A stretch of 64,000 bases of DNA from Agrocybe praecox (Eukaryota > Basidiomycota > Agaricomycetes > Agaricales > Agrocybaceae), in assembly GCA_964017145.1 (NCBI GenBank), contig OZ024841.1, positions 3,286,001 to 3,350,000 on the forward strand, read 5' to 3'. A program made the translations under genes and the position numbers. Below are positions 13,690 to 26,764 of this stretch, piece after piece (the stretch's first letter is position 1; each line of letters begins with the position of its first letter). The notes below the pieces were generated by a model, which saw only the letters and a list, made by a program, of their open reading frames with translations, had not been told where the DNA came from and did no database searches.

Positions 13690-15804
13690 TACCACGCCGT
13701 GCCAATACCCCCAACACAGAGCGTACCGGCGCCTCCAAGCTCATCCTGTTGACGCCAACAGAAACGCGCCACTCTTCGGGCCAGCGGGATCACCAACAGG
13801 GCCAGCCAGTGACCGCACCTCCCAACTCGAATCAGTCTTGGGGGAATGCGAATACAGCAGCGCTTGCCCAGGTACCCATATCGGACGTTTACGCGCACCC
13901 AGCTGCCCTAGCTCAAGCGGCTGCTCATCCACGCCTAACCATCCCCAAATCTGGGCCATATTTGTTCCTGCAGACCAAAGGTATGTTTTCTCACTCCTAT
14001 CCTTTCTTTTCCTCTGGGATGGCCTAAGGCCCGTGGGCCATCACTTGCGTTCAATGCTATCAACCGCGAATAAATAAATTTTAATTCCCTTTGTCCTAAA
14101 CCTCCATTTGCAACTATTTCTTTTTGTTTCTTTTTTTATTTACGCATCGCTGGCATCGTTCTTTATAAATTTATTTTACTGACTGATCTTCCCTCCATTC
14201 GCAGACGCTCAAATCGTCTGACTATTCGGCGTCATCGAAACCGACAAATACATTAGGATCATTCTCAAATACACCTTTGAAGACGAACTATCCGACCACA
14301 TTCTCGCGCACCGATACCTGGACGAAAAAGATGCAGCCAAACTCTTCGCCCAACTCATCTCGGGTGTCTGGTGCACCCACCGGAAAGAGAATCGTGTATC
14401 GTAGAGCGCAGAGGTCTGCGTCGTCCAATGCCGTCCCGCCGATTGTTACCACCACCGTCGCTGGTCAGACCAGCACCACTGTACCCATGCCCCCTCAGAA
14501 CCTTTCGACCCGAACTGAATACCTCTACGAAAGTTCGCCTTCGTCACCCGTTGCTGGCGTCGTCAGCGACCCATCCGTATCGTTCCTCGCCTCTCTGCCA
14601 CTTTCTGTCGTTTCCAAGCCGGCTGGCAATAAACCTCAGCCAGGAACACCGCAGAATATGGAACGTTCAGACATGCCATCCAGGTTGAATGCTATTCGGA
14701 GCCGAAGGAACGAAGGAGGCAGCCGAGTGGGGGTAGGCCCAAGGAACCACTAGTTCAAGGAAGGAGAAGGAGGAGCACAAACGGAGTTTCACGGATGAGA
14801 AGGTTGTACCTGGCCTGCCTCCTTCAGCAACACCAGCACCGCCAGCTTATCGTGCACCTGCGGTTCCGAGTGCAGGAAATCTAGCATCGATAAGATCAGC
14901 TTGGGGAAGGTCTCCGCTGGCAAAGATGCTGGGGCCAACGCGAAGGAGGGCACTGGACGTCCGAGCATCAGTACTACACCCAGCACTGTGTCGGGCGCGT
15001 CTCAGCCTGATTTATCCTTGGATCGAACGAACGACGGAGAGAAGAGGGAAAAGACAAAGGAGGGGAGGGAGGAGAAGGAAAGGGAAAAAAATACAAGTGG
15101 AAAGAAGAACATGCTTACGGGTGTGGTTGAGTCTCTCAGCAGGTCCGTTAGGGGTTGGTTTCGGAACCAGCGGACGCCGATTAGCTCTGTATCCTGAGGG
15201 TGGTACCACTACCGTACTAGCTGCAGCCGAGAACCCCAACGCCAGTTTTCAACCACCACCAATCCCCGCGTCTATGCACAGCTGCACGTTCGACGTCCAC
15301 GAACTCGAACGTGTCTGCTTCGTTATTAAACTCTGCTGCATTGTCAACCAGCCGGGCGAGAAGGGTGGAAAGGAACAGCAGAGCGTACGCTCAGCTGCGT
15401 ATGGATCATGGTGCTGTGGATCAGACTGACCGGAGGTTTTGGTCCATGCGAGGAAGATGCTCGGAGGCATGGGCATCGAGGCGCAGATGGAGAGCCAGTA
15501 TGAGGTTAGGTGTTTTAGGGTGAAGAAGAGGAAGGATACGGTCATTGCTCCGTCTGGTTCGGCTGCTGAAGGGCACGAAGAAGGAAAATTAACAGGGTTG
15601 GTTGTGGTTGACATGATGCGCAGTGCAGCTTCCAGTGGCGTCGAGAGTTCTTCCTACATGAGCAGCAGCGTCATCTCATGGCCCTCAAACACACTGGCAT
15701 TCGGTGATAAACATTCCGTTGCCGATGGCGAGCCTCTGCCCTCGACTGGTGGGCTTATAGTATCTTCCAGCGTCGGTCCTATCAAACCTGTTATGTCGCC
15801 TTGA
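13690..15804 (+). pseudogene. Kin4-like protein kinase relic, copy 2
   Basis: This is the second broken copy of the kinase gene. It has the N-terminal segment with YAHPAALAQAAAHPR (about 13,885) and then a deletion that removes the glycine-rich loop. After an intron-like stretch comes a recognisable N-lobe/C-lobe piece, FGVIETDKYIRIILKYT then DHILAHRYLDEKDAAKLFAQ (about 14,236-14,355). The next intact homology is the Ser/Thr-rich tail SASSNAVPPIVTTTVAGQTS (about 14,415), so HRD and DFG are missing. Near the end a segment with GMGIEAQMESQYEVRCFRVK (about 15,460) resembles the KA1-type C-terminal domain of Kin4/MARK kinases, here split from its upstream half (HGAVDQTDR) by a frameshift. Several stops and frameshifts exclude a functional product. 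Confidence 0.72.
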
Positions 15805-17450
15805 CAGGGAGCATTCCCTTTCACCACTGCCTCTCTCTACCTCTGGCGCGGTTGGATCGGTATATGATGTTGCATCGCAGGACGCTGGGGATGGTGTGCG
15901 GTTTGGTGTCGAGCTGACAGGGTTGGATAGGTTGAACGATACTTGAAGGGAATTTTGAGGAGTTATAAGTTTTTAGGCAGTACGTGTTCTTTTCTTTCTT
16001 TTCTTCATTCTCTTTTTTCTTCTTTCTTTTCGATCCGCATTTTCTGCTAGTGTCGAGACTGGGCTCGTACTTCAGCACATGGCATCTTCTTAATTTTCTT
16101 TTTTTCGCGTTCTTACCTTTTGTTCGGGCCATCGATCATACAAACTGATTATTTTTTCCCTTTTACAGGCGTATGGACCTTTCGGCTTCTCGTGCCTAGA
16201 TGGCGAATTTCTCATCATTCACCACCATCATCTCTTCATCGTCATCGTCGTTGTCACTTATGCACCTATACCGTCCGTCCATCCATGACCCATGCTTATG
16301 CCCAAACCATGCCTACATACACGCACACGCATATTCACACTCACGTTCACAAACTCCTGCAGCGTCGAACACGCACACACACACACACTCTCAGCAATCG
16401 CCTTACCTGTCCCACCTTTATAACAAACACAGAGAGTTGCGTGCGCTGCCACGTCACATTCCATACTGACTCATTCATAACATCGGACTGTTTGTATTTG
16501 ATAATGTTGCCTCCGGGATTTAATCGACTTGCGGAGGAATAGGGATTGGCGTAAAAAATCTAGCGCGTCCCGGTCGGGAAAGGAGGTGAAAGTAAAAGGA
16601 AATTTTAAATATATATTATAAAAATTGTCGGAGGTATGAAGGATAGGTGATACGGGGCGGTGGATGGGATGTTGCATCTGTGGTTGGGAAGCAGGGGAAG
16701 AAGAGCGAGTTTTTTTTGTTTGTCAAAATGCCTTTTACGACGCTCTTGATCTCGGTACTTTCGATATCGATATCTGTGGTCGGATTGCTGTTTTCCAATA
16801 TCTGTATTTCTGTATTTACGTTTCTTTCGCTTCGCTTCTCTTTCTCTTTTTATTTCCATGATAACCTTGTGGACCTTACTGTCTGTTTTCGATTTCTTTT
16901 TCTTTTTCTCCCCATCCTCTCCTCCAATTTTTTTTTATCCATGTCCATATAGTTCGGACTTTTCTTTTTCTCGTTCTTTTTTCTTCCTTTGTTCCTCTCT
17001 CTCGTATATGTTATATTTATTTCTTCTCCTGATATCCACCACATACCCGGGTGGACGGCTTTCATGTTCTGTTCTCTCTTAATACTTCTTTTACTTTCCA
17101 TCATCGGCCTGGGTCAACCAATCCCCCATCATCATCGTCACCATCATCAATACAATACAATGTCTTTCCGCATATGATATATAGCATTGGGGAAAGAGTC
17201 TTGTACATTAGTAAATAGGTACGTATCAAGCGATATGTAGACTGGAACTGGCAAAAAAACACAACAGTGGAGCAAGACGATTGATGCGGATGCGGATATA
17301 CAAGAACGAGGACTGGGGGGGGGAAGCAAAAAGCACCTGAGGGAAGTGTAAAGAAGTGCTGCCGAGAGAAGAAGTATAAATAGGCGAGGCAAGTGGGAGA
17401 GAAATTATCGAAGAAGAGAAGCAAGACGAGTCGTGAGTAAATTAACAAAT
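15805..17450. other. 3' flank of kinase relic 2, no gene seen
   Basis: This is the counterpart of 4,311-6,040. It contains a short (CA)n tract at about 16,371-16,388 and pyrimidine-rich runs. No open frame is conserved with the other copies. Confidence 0.5.
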
Positions 17451-19820
17451 GATAGGGGGAAAAAAACAGGGTGTTCCAGTGAACGTGAGCCTACGGGTAC
17501 CGCAAATGGGAAGGCATTGATCGAGGTGAGTGCAGGGAAATCATGAGCGCGACAGCAGAGCGTTCAAGAGACCGTTGACCAGAGACGGAGCGAGAGCTAC
17601 CAGTGGAACGAACACCCTGAAAGCAAAGAGGAAACGAAGAGGCAAACAAAGAGAGGCAGGGTACAGGGTAAAGATAGTCCTACGATTTATGTCGTTCGAA
17701 TATCCCTCGACGCTATGCAGATCAAAGGAATATAGCAAGAGAAGGAAGGAAAGAAGAATCGACACTTTGCGTGATCATAGAGAAATGAAAGCGGCAGGAA
17801 TGGTGGGAAGATACAATGATGGAGTAAAGAGCGAAACGCAATAATATGGGACAGCATCAAATGGCCCTGCGCCAGGGAAGGGTAGTTATTGGTGAGAGTA
17901 ACCAAGGGAAGGAAAGAGGGAGGGAAGAGGCGTAGGGAAGGGAGTAGGGAAGGGACAATCAATGGATGGAGGGGCCAAGTTATGCATACGGCAGCCAACA
18001 GATGGGGCGCGAACAAAGAATACAAGTTGGCATCGAGAGACGGGGCGAGAGTCAGAGCAGAGTGAAGATGGATGGTGACAAAACGAACGCGGGGACAAGT
18101 GTGACGGAAGTGATGGAAGATGGGAGGAGATTAGTGGAAAGGAATCATGAACGCGACAGCAGGTGCCAGGGAACGACGAGGTCAAACAACGCTCGTGAGA
18201 GACACTCAGGAGAGCAAAACGGTGAAAGGGTGAGCTGAGAAAAGCTAGTAGACAGATGGCGAGAAAACAAAGGAGGTGTCTTGCTACCGGAAGTCAGACC
18301 TTTGATCCGGGTGGGTGGAAGGATACTGTGGACGCAGCAGATGGATAGAGACAGAGGGAAAATGACATGACAACACGACAAACTATTGAAATATTGAGCA
18401 ATGATCATCGATCATCGATCAGAGGGCAAGCGAAAGTAGGGCGAACGCTTGGACATAGAACAAAACGGAACCCTAGGCAAGCCGAGGAACAAACAGGGGC
18501 AATCCAACGCAAAACGACAACAGATACCTGCAGCTCATGGAATGGACCTGGGACTGCATCGAATGACGACGAAAAATTTGAGTGAACGATGCCAGACGAA
18601 CTTGGCATACAAGCCCGAACGTTTTGATCCGAACCCTAACCCGACATGCTATCACGTATGTTCGTATCCCGACCATAAGTTTGTCCTCCCTCTCCCTCGA
18701 ATGTTTTCTAGACCTTTTCTTCACGTTTCGCTCCTACTAATACTAATCTGTGAGCCACACGGGTCGAGCTGTTGAACGTACGCGTAGGGTCTCATTGGAG
18801 AAAGGAACCATCAGAGGACCTACAAGTGATGTCCGTCTATGGTCTTTCGGTACGTGTCTTTTGTCGTTCTCTGTACGCTGACTAGTTTCAAATGATAGAT
18901 TTACCAACCTCGGCGCCGTCCTGGCCTTTTTCTATCTATTCTTTCCCCGTCGCTCAAATTTTCGTCTCTGGTGCCCACTTCATCTTACTTCTGTCTTTTC
19001 CGTAAACCGGTCGCTTTGAGCTCGTCCTTGCTTCTCAAAATAGACTATTCCCTTCTCTCTCTCTCGTTCTGCCCTTCTTTTGCCGTCACTCTCTTGGTAG
19101 TAGTGACCAGAAACAGACCAATACACACTCAAAGTACACTGACTTGGATTTACACGATGCTTTCGTTGATCGAACATTTCCTACTAACTTCCTCTCGATT
19201 GTGCTATCCTCCTTGTTCGTGCGTTTCACATCTACCTCCTTACCTCCTTTCTCCTTTCTCCTTTATATTTTATTTTCTGGCCTCTTCCCTTCCCCTTATC
19301 ATATCACGTCAGTTAGCATCTCCACATCATTGATCAACGGTGCAACGGTGCCTTGACTTACCTTTCCGTCATCAGCATGCACCACTTAGCACCATTTCTC
19401 AGCTTTTGTTTTCCCACCCGCTTTCTCTTCTTCATATTATTCTTTGCGCCCCACTAGCGTATCCCCATCCTCCCATTTCCCACTCTCCTCTAGGCTTCCG
19501 CCCTTCTTTCCCTCTCTCGTCTCGGTGATTTCTGCTCTCTTTTCCTTTCTTTTCCCTCCTGTTCCTCCCTCTCCGTCTGTTCCTCTCTTCCGGTACGCTA
19601 TGCTTCGACGACAACGACACTGGAAGCCAGTTTAAACACATTAGAATATCCAGGCCTCATTATCCACGTACGGAAAATGCGCTAATATAAATATTAAAAT
19701 AGGAAGAATACAAAAACATGTCGCGTGTTTGGATGATTGGATTAGAAAAAATGAGTGAATGAAAAATTAGCGACATGAACACGCCGAATGCCGGTCGATG
19801 CCAGGGCAGGTACACATGTT
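17451..19820. repeat. Non-coding duplicated unit B, copy 2, truncated by the transposon
   Basis: This is homologous to 6,041-8,100 along its length, ending with the AATACAAAAACATG box near 19,708. In copy 1 the unit continues directly into the 3' flank of a NACHT gene. Here it stops at 19,820, where the terminal inverted repeat of the central transposon begins. The expected continuation resumes at about 51,771. That places the transposon insertion inside an already duplicated array. Confidence 0.6.
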
Positions 19821-20653
19821 ACAGTGTATCGTATATAACGATAGAAAGAGTGCCTACAGTGTAGCGCTTCTAACTGATTCAAAGATCTCTTTGAATCTTT
19901 CTATCCTAGGTGAACCCAAATAGGAAAGTAGGTATTGTAGGGGGTAGGGCGGTAGTAGGTAGGTTTGGGTAGGGTATTGAGAGCGTGGTCTGGGAATGGT
20001 AGTGGTATTGCAGCAGGGGTAGGATACAGGTATTCGGGTTGGTATTAGGACCGGGCACGGTAGCTCGAGAATCGACGCGGATTTTTGCGTCTTGCCAATA
20101 CACGCGGGAATGGTTTGGATCGTGCAAAAGCAATGCACGTATATGGGGGCAGATCAGAATGGGCAGGTTGGTAGGATACCGGGTTGGGTGGAAAAGATGG
20201 GGGAACCTGGGTTGGTCATAGCACCGGGCGCGGTACTCGAGAAATACATGCGGTACTGGGATGGTCGTAGCACCGGGCGCGGTACTCGAGAATCGACATG
20301 GAAATACGCGTTTCTTGAATACACGCGGTACTGGGATGGAACAGCAAATTGAATCAGCGCGGATTTCGGCAGGTTGTGAATGCAGATTTTTAGATTTGGG
20401 GTGTCCAGGGGGCTGCATTGAGATTACTACGAGGTCACCCGGATATGAAAGTAAAGTAGACTAGAATGTGTTTTCTTTAAATCAAATTGGTATTGATTCG
20501 TCTCGCGTGTTTGCGCGTCTATATTACCCTAACTAAATTGCTAGCCTTGTATCTTTCCACGTCTTTGAGTGATATCGCATTTATTTTGTAGCCCAACTAA
20601 ATTTGCACCCTTGTATTCCTCACATCTTGAGTGATATGGGTATGCATGTACCC
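19821..20653. repeat. Left terminal inverted repeat of the KDZ transposon
   Basis: This matches the right arm base for base wherever I compared it; I noticed one amino-acid-changing difference in the shared open frame (TRYP here, TQYP on the right). It contains a thrice-repeated box, accgggcgcggtactcgag and variants, at 20,050, 20,223 and 20,271. The 170-codon open frame on the minus strand is proline/threonine-rich and is probably a by-product of this repeated sequence. Confidence 0.9.
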
Positions 20654-20860
20654 AAACTAATTTCCCACGATTGCAAGTTTATTTCCCGCTCTTTGAGCAA
20701 TATCAGTGTCCCTAGTATCACATAACTAAATTCCCTGTTGTACTTTCATATCTGCACGTCTTGCGTGCTCACGTGTCTATACTGTACTCAAACTAAATTC
20801 TCTCAATGCTATATTCTTCCAATTACACGCGTCTTGAGGCATTTCTATCAGGCAGCAAGA
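20480..20860. repeat. Left subterminal repeats of the KDZ transposon
   Basis: Imperfect repeats of about 60 bp are built on CGTCTTTGAGTGATAT, followed by an AACTAAATT box and a CTTGTAT box. Copies are seen near 20,560, 20,620, 20,690, 20,755 and 20,830. The first two lie inside the inverted repeat. The same unit recurs in reverse array on the right side (48,540-49,370). Subterminal repeats of this sort usually bind transposase; that role is inferred. Confidence 0.7.
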
Positions 20861-20969
20861 GATTTTATTACAATTAAAAAAAAAAAAAGGCTCGGGGGGA
20901 AGGGAAGACGCACGCAGAACAAGACACTAAGTAATTATTTTAAAAAAACCCCCGCGTTGAGAGAATCAC

Positions 20970-22550
20970 TCAAACATTTTCATCTTCGGGGTGAGCGAAG
21001 AGGGACACTTCAATGGACTCAAAAGCCTCGAGCGGGTAGCGAGCACTCGCAGTGGCAAGGGAGTGTTCCAGGGCAATCTCTGCTCCACTTATACCATCAT
21101 CGTCCTCACTGTCACTATCATCATCATAACTCCCACTCTCTTCCTCTTCGGAACTGCCAACATATTCTGCATCCACCTCGCTCTCTTTGGACACATTGTC
21201 GACGTCCATTGGAATATCTGTGCGCATGAACTCGAGGTCGCTCCACGCGTCAATCATCTCGTGTTTAATAGTATGAGTGACCGCGTCAGAGGAGTCGATT
21301 CGGGGAGCTGAGAGCGGGGTGAGACTTTGTGAGTTCAATGCAGAGGGCACGTCTTTCGAAGCTTTCTCAGTGAAGTCGATGGCGTCCCATGCTATGGCAA
21401 CGGAGTGATCCTTGAGAACGCGGCTTGATGGCTTGGTTTTCTTCGAGACATTTGACGCGATATGGATCGCGCTAAAATCTAAACCTTGCCATTCCTCTGC
21501 GACTTTTTTGGTGTTGCTGGATGTGTTGACATTGGAAGGCCTGTCCAGGGAATCGTCTTTGGCAGGGCGGGTGGCAGAAAACGCGGTTTTTATTTTTTTG
21601 CGTGGTGCTGGACACGCAGTCTTCTTCACTGGTACTTCATCACCGCTGTCGTCCAAGACAATTGGATGCTTGATAGTGGATGGGGTGGTAGGTCGACGCA
21701 GGGTTGAGGTCAAATCCGAAGACCCGAGATTCACAATGTTTTTAGGAGTGATGAACGTTGTTGGAAGCACCGCGTCTAATGTTTGAACACCAATGCTGAC
21801 CATTGCCGGCGATTGTCTGGCGCGTTTCCCATACAAGAGGCCCTGCAGGCCATTCAATGCATCGGACGCGAGTTGGCGGTTGAGCAGGCATGTCCAACAA
21901 TCCTTTGCGTGTGGTACGATGGCTCGCTGAATGGTGGTGGCAAGGGCGGGGTCACCTTCTGCTATCTTGGGATGTAATGTTCTCGGCACCGCGTGTTCGT
22001 GGAAAGCAAGTGCTGCGTCAATGTCACCATATTGAATATGAGGGGTGATTCCGTTCACCGGTTGTTTTTGCATGGTCCAAAAATCGCGATAGTATGCGGT
22101 AACCTCATGCCATGGATCCTGCGCATCGGTGCCCGCGTCGATGATTTTCTTAACAGCGGGCATGATGTTGATGACCAAATTGGCGTCGACAGCAATACTG
22201 CCACCATATGACTGAACTATGGAGCGCAAGAGAACCGGTACATGGAGCGGAAGGCCTGACACGGTGCCCAGACCCAGACAGATCATCCAAGTTTGCTAAA
22301 TAAAAATAAAGATGAAATGCTTAGCAAAGGAATCATGTGATACTGTTGATCACCGACTAACCAATTCATCAAAAAAGAGGGAAGTCAGCCATTTGGCCCT
22401 CTCTCCTGTAGTATTCATAATCTCTCGTAGGACAGGTCGCATGCGGGAGTCACCGTAATCAAGACATTGTTGCCAACGAAGCTGGGCTTTTGCTGCATCA
22501 GGGCTAGCGGGATAGGATGGGTCAAATAAGTGACAAGGAATAGCGGGCAT
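20970..22550 (-). CDS. Transposon-borne protein of unknown function (504 aa)
   Basis: There are two exons, 22,550-22,362 and 22,295-20,970, joined by a 66-nt intron (GTTAGT to TTTAG) in phase 0. The joined protein is 504 aa. The N-terminal 150 residues are probably folded and mostly helical (LTSLFFDEL then QTWMICLGLGTV). The middle has one CxxC (DCWTCLL). The last 200 residues are charged and disordered, with an acidic stretch SSEEEESGSYDDDSDSEDDD near the C-terminus. I recognise no domain. It lies 200 nt downstream of the transposase on the same strand and inside the inverted repeats, so it is probably an accessory gene of the transposon. CGCG-containing motifs are frequent in its coding sequence, as in its neighbours. 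Confidence 0.75.
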
Positions 22551-22764
22551 CTTGGTGAAGTAAGTATGAAAGAAATGACAGGATTTGAATTGGTCACAGA
22601 TAATCGCTCAATAGTCACGGATGTGTCATCTTGAAATAAAGTATCTAGTCACATGCAATCATATAACTAAATTGAAAAGACGCGAGCGCGTCTCTTGGTA
22701 CGCGGAAGGAAAGACGCGATTGCGACTCCTGGTACACGGTGGTTCAATACGTGAGTCTACAACT

Positions 22765-25700
22765 TTAGTTCGGAGCCTCATAATCAGCGTTGTTGGTGGA
22801 AAAACGAACATGTGCGCGGTTAGCAAGCTCAGTCCACTGAGAACATTGCCTGTTTGCGTACGCAATTGCTCCCATGGAAATCCCCGGAGAATTGGCCTGG
22901 ACTTTGTTCCAATCATTCGCCTTCTTCAAAAAATAGCGTACGGTCCATTGCATTTCATTGGTAACCAGCTTATATTCTTCGTTCCAGCGTTGAGATAATG
23001 CTCGTCCGCATAGCCAGTGGACGCATTTAACTGTCAAGACGCGTCATTATCGCGTCTTCAATGTCTTTGCCGTACTCACATTCAAGTAACGCAGTCGCAT
23101 CCGCGGGCGTGTTTTCAACAGTATTGCCCTCTATTCTAATTGTCACCGATTGCCAGATCCAGGAAAGCCTAACCGCAGTTGTAGACCCACGTTCATTGTA
23201 ATTCAATATAGCTGTACTGGCGGCAATGTCCTCACGCGCAAGTAGCTGATATTGATTCAGGGTGGTATCGTCGGCACCTAGCATAACAAGGCGACAGCGA
23301 ACACGATTATATGTCCTCGCGTGGAACGCAATCTTTGCATTCATTTCATGTAAGGCTGTACGTGCGCGGGTGCGAACCTGAGGTAGGTTGCCAGTCCGAA
23401 TCAACGCGGAATACTGAAAGGACTTGTCCGCAATGAGCTCGCGTAGATGTGCTAAGTGCTTGGCAGCCTGCTCCACGCGTAGTTCTAACTCTTCAGCAAC
23501 GAATTGCCCATGCGTGTTGCCGTTGGATGGAAGACACATCATTTGCTTTTCGATAGGTTGATCGCCCTCGGGTGCAAAAATACCCACTGGTGGATATGCA
23601 ACACCCGCGTCATTTGTCGCGTCGTTGGTTATCATGGTTGTCTGTCCATCCCAGTCGATGTCATCCCCGACAAAAGCTAGGTTGCCTGGACCGCGTTCAT
23701 AATTAATTCCTGCCTTTGCCTGGAGTTCTGCCAAGTGAAGAAAGTACATTTTCAAAACCTCGCGTAGTTCCTCAATTTTATTTTGCTCAGTCTCATCGAT
23801 TACGCGACCAATGCATCGGACGCGATTCATAATCTCAATTCTAATTCAAGATTAAACACTACACATTGTACAGATATAGTGGAATGCGGACATACTGATT
23901 CTCCTCCACTGTAAGAGCAAATTCAAGCCATGCATATACATCAGCACCCCCGGCGCGTGAGTTAGCATGCATCTCCTCAACAGATCTGCCTGTAGCGCGT
24001 TGTCCGACGGGAATATAAATATCCATTGCTTTCACATCTGCATATCGACGCGATTCCGCGTCATTGATTTCCTCAGTCCATTGTCGAAGTACATGGGCGG
24101 GTACATTGGTGCAAAGATTGTTGAAGTAGGTGGTTATATCTTCTTTCATAATTGAGGCCTTTGTGAGCCGCCGACAGAGATAACTGGCCATGGACAATGC
24201 CTTTCTGAAGTTCGAGTCATTTGCGTGGTCATCCAATATTTCGGCGCGGTGAGCAAGTGTGGCGGTACGCGCTGCTTGCGAAATCCTATTGAGGGTACTC
24301 CAGAGACTCTCCAAAATTTCGCCACTCGTTATTGCAGAGCCAGAGATGAATGATGGCGCAAACCGGAAGAAACATTCGTCTTTATGCCCATGGATGTGGA
24401 ACATGCCAATGGCGCGATCGATCTGCATCCCGGGTGGCAAAAGATGACCAATTCGAGCGAGCAAATGAACTGAATATTGGCATGCAATGTCATAGATTAG
24501 AGTGACCCCCTGTTCCACAGTTACACCGGTGGTCCTAATTGCCTGCATCAATGCGTAGTCGACGTTTTTCTGTTGTTCACCTTTGAAGAGGTCAACAAGC
24601 GCGTTCGGGCTGAAACACCCGTGTCGTGAACACGCGACACCTACAACGCCGGTCACATCGCATGATTTGGATGTTTGTTTCGCAGTCTGGAGAACCTTGA
24701 ACCGGTGCTCGCAAGGCGCTTTCTGAAGGATTGTGAGATATCTGGAAGAAATAGAGACGTGTCTAATGCTTACCATTGGCCGTTCAGCGGCAGTCTTCAG
24801 AAAGTCGGTGTAATCTTCGCGTTTTGGAGCCATCCCGGCTCCATCAATTAACCAATAATCGCGTGAAGGCACGACAGATCTGACATGGTCAGCTTTAAAG
24901 TTGCCATCTGCTACAAAGACGCGCCGGTACATCCATTGATCGTGTCTTTCGCGCCAATCCTGCGGCAGATTAATATCTACCTGAGGACATGCTGGACAGA
25001 AAAGGGCCATTTCCCCATGCGTGGCTTCTTCGGGTTTCCGACCATTGTGACCATACCCAGACCATTTCAGCTTTTTAAGCCAGCGCCAAAGATGCGACAT
25101 CCTCCGGAACTCGTTGTGCAAGTTGACCACCTCGGATGGTGCCAATGGAGAAGTAATCCTCCTCAACATGTTGTAGAAGTTGTACGCAGATGCATGGAGC
25201 TCTAGATTGCTCAGACGGAAACCGTCAAGAACCTGTACTGTGAACAAAGTACGGATTATTTCGAAGCTTGCCGGGACCATATGGCTGGCCATGAGATCAA
25301 CAGGGAGAAGGCCCATTCCTCTGCATTGACAGGAAACCATGCCCAGGGAGTGTATGCCAGCCGTATGGACAACACGCACATATGATGCGTGATATGTTTC
25401 GTGCAACATGCTTTCAGACGCGGCACCGGGAGCTGTATGCATTTCCGCGTCCGCGTCTTCGTCATCTTCGTCATCAGTGTCCATATACGCGGGAAGAAAT
25501 GGTACTTCTAGAAGACCCGGCATTTTGTCGTCGGCGGTCGCACTCGTTTGACTCTACATACAAGGACTCGTCTGCTAAGTCGAAGACATGCCCATCGTTC
25601 CTATGAACAGCGCGTGTATCCTCTGCAGAAAGTGTCGCATCCAACATAACACGCGGTGACGGGTCTTGCTTTTGTGCTTGATATTGGTGTGCAATTGCCC

Positions 25701-26459
25701 GTTGTTCCTCTGCGTCCTTCGTCTCCTGATGCTTTTCGATTACATTAATTTCGTGGAGCAGACTGTCGCACAAAGGAACACCGTCATGATGTGGAATGAG
25801 AAGGTAACATCCGGTTTGCCACAGCTTGCTTGGCATATAAAACGACCCATTCCACCTCTCGACGCGGTGCAAGGCATTGAATCTATGGCTAGTTCGCATG
25901 CATCCGCGACAGAGTGTTGGCGATGAGACACAATCAAGACAACGCCATAACGCGAACTTGTCTGTGCAACTTGGACAAGACGCGCCCTCCGGTGACAACG
26001 CTTCGCGGCTTAAAAGACCTTCAAGAAGACCCGGCGCGCGTTCAACAAACTGGCGAACATAGTTGCTCTGGGTCTAGAACAAATATGGATTAGCTTTACC
26101 TCAGGGTTATCAACTGTATGTATACGCACGCGCTTCCGGGGTATATCAACGGAATGGGCGTCATCGTTGTCGGTTAGGGCCGCAACGGGCGCCTGTTCCT
26201 CATCATATTGTGGCAACGCCATATTTACGGATGTGCGGGCGTTTTCAGCACGCGTTTGGGGTCGGTTAGTGTTATCCTCAGGACGCGGTGTGTTTACCCT
26301 AGAGGGAGAGGCGGAATTTTCTTCGGAATGAGCCAATAGATTTGTTCGTTTGCGCTTTTTCGTCACCCAGCCAGGCGGTTCCTCGTCAGATTCATCAAAA
26401 TAAGCAACAACCTGCTCATCGCGGTCATAGGGCACATCCGTTTTTTTGGACTTTACCAT
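22765..26459 (-). CDS. KDZ transposase with CxC2-type cysteine cluster; probable frameshift
   Basis: The model has exons 26,459-26,130, 26,073-25,562, 25,507-24,774, 24,722-23,896, 23,840-23,080 and 23,030-22,765; introns are 56, 54, 51, 55 and 49 nt with good GT-AG sites. The N-terminus is disordered and basic. A CxC2-like cluster follows (CPSC, CLDC, CRGC), then GMVSCQCRG and FCPACPQ. The probable catalytic core has VFVADGNFKADHV (first acidic residue), TLIYDIACQYSVHLLARI and FHIHGHKDECFFRFAP with a later EILESLWSTLN. The helical C-terminus ends near MQWTVRYFLKKANDW. It would cut and join DNA at the element ends. Reading from the third exon requires a one-base shift somewhere in 25,474-25,507, so this copy may be inactive. 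The other exon joins keep frame. Confidence 0.85.
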
Positions 26460-26764
26460 TCTTGAAGATGTAGTCTGTTGTCTGTTAGCCTTATCGAAAA
26501 AGTTTATATACTACTTTCGGATTACTTATTTTTATTTCCAACTTGATGATCAAGGTGGATACGAGTTCATCTTTATCGCGTTGCATCTTTCTTACTTCGT
26601 GTTCAAACGATTAGATTGGGTGAAAGGCACTCCTGCCATGTGTATGTACATGTGCAGTAAACAAAGCCTCTCAGCAAACATGTGTCTGTTGCCGAACATC
26701 AGGCAATTGAGATGATATATATAAGGTTCAGACTGGATGCAATGCATTGCCATAGAACAGAACA

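Noticed and set aside
19906..20418. 170-codon open frame in the left inverted repeat, partly repeated in the right one
   Set aside because: It is preserved only because the inverted repeats are nearly identical. Its Pro/Thr/Tyr-rich composition follows from short repeated boxes, and no start context or intron supports a gene.
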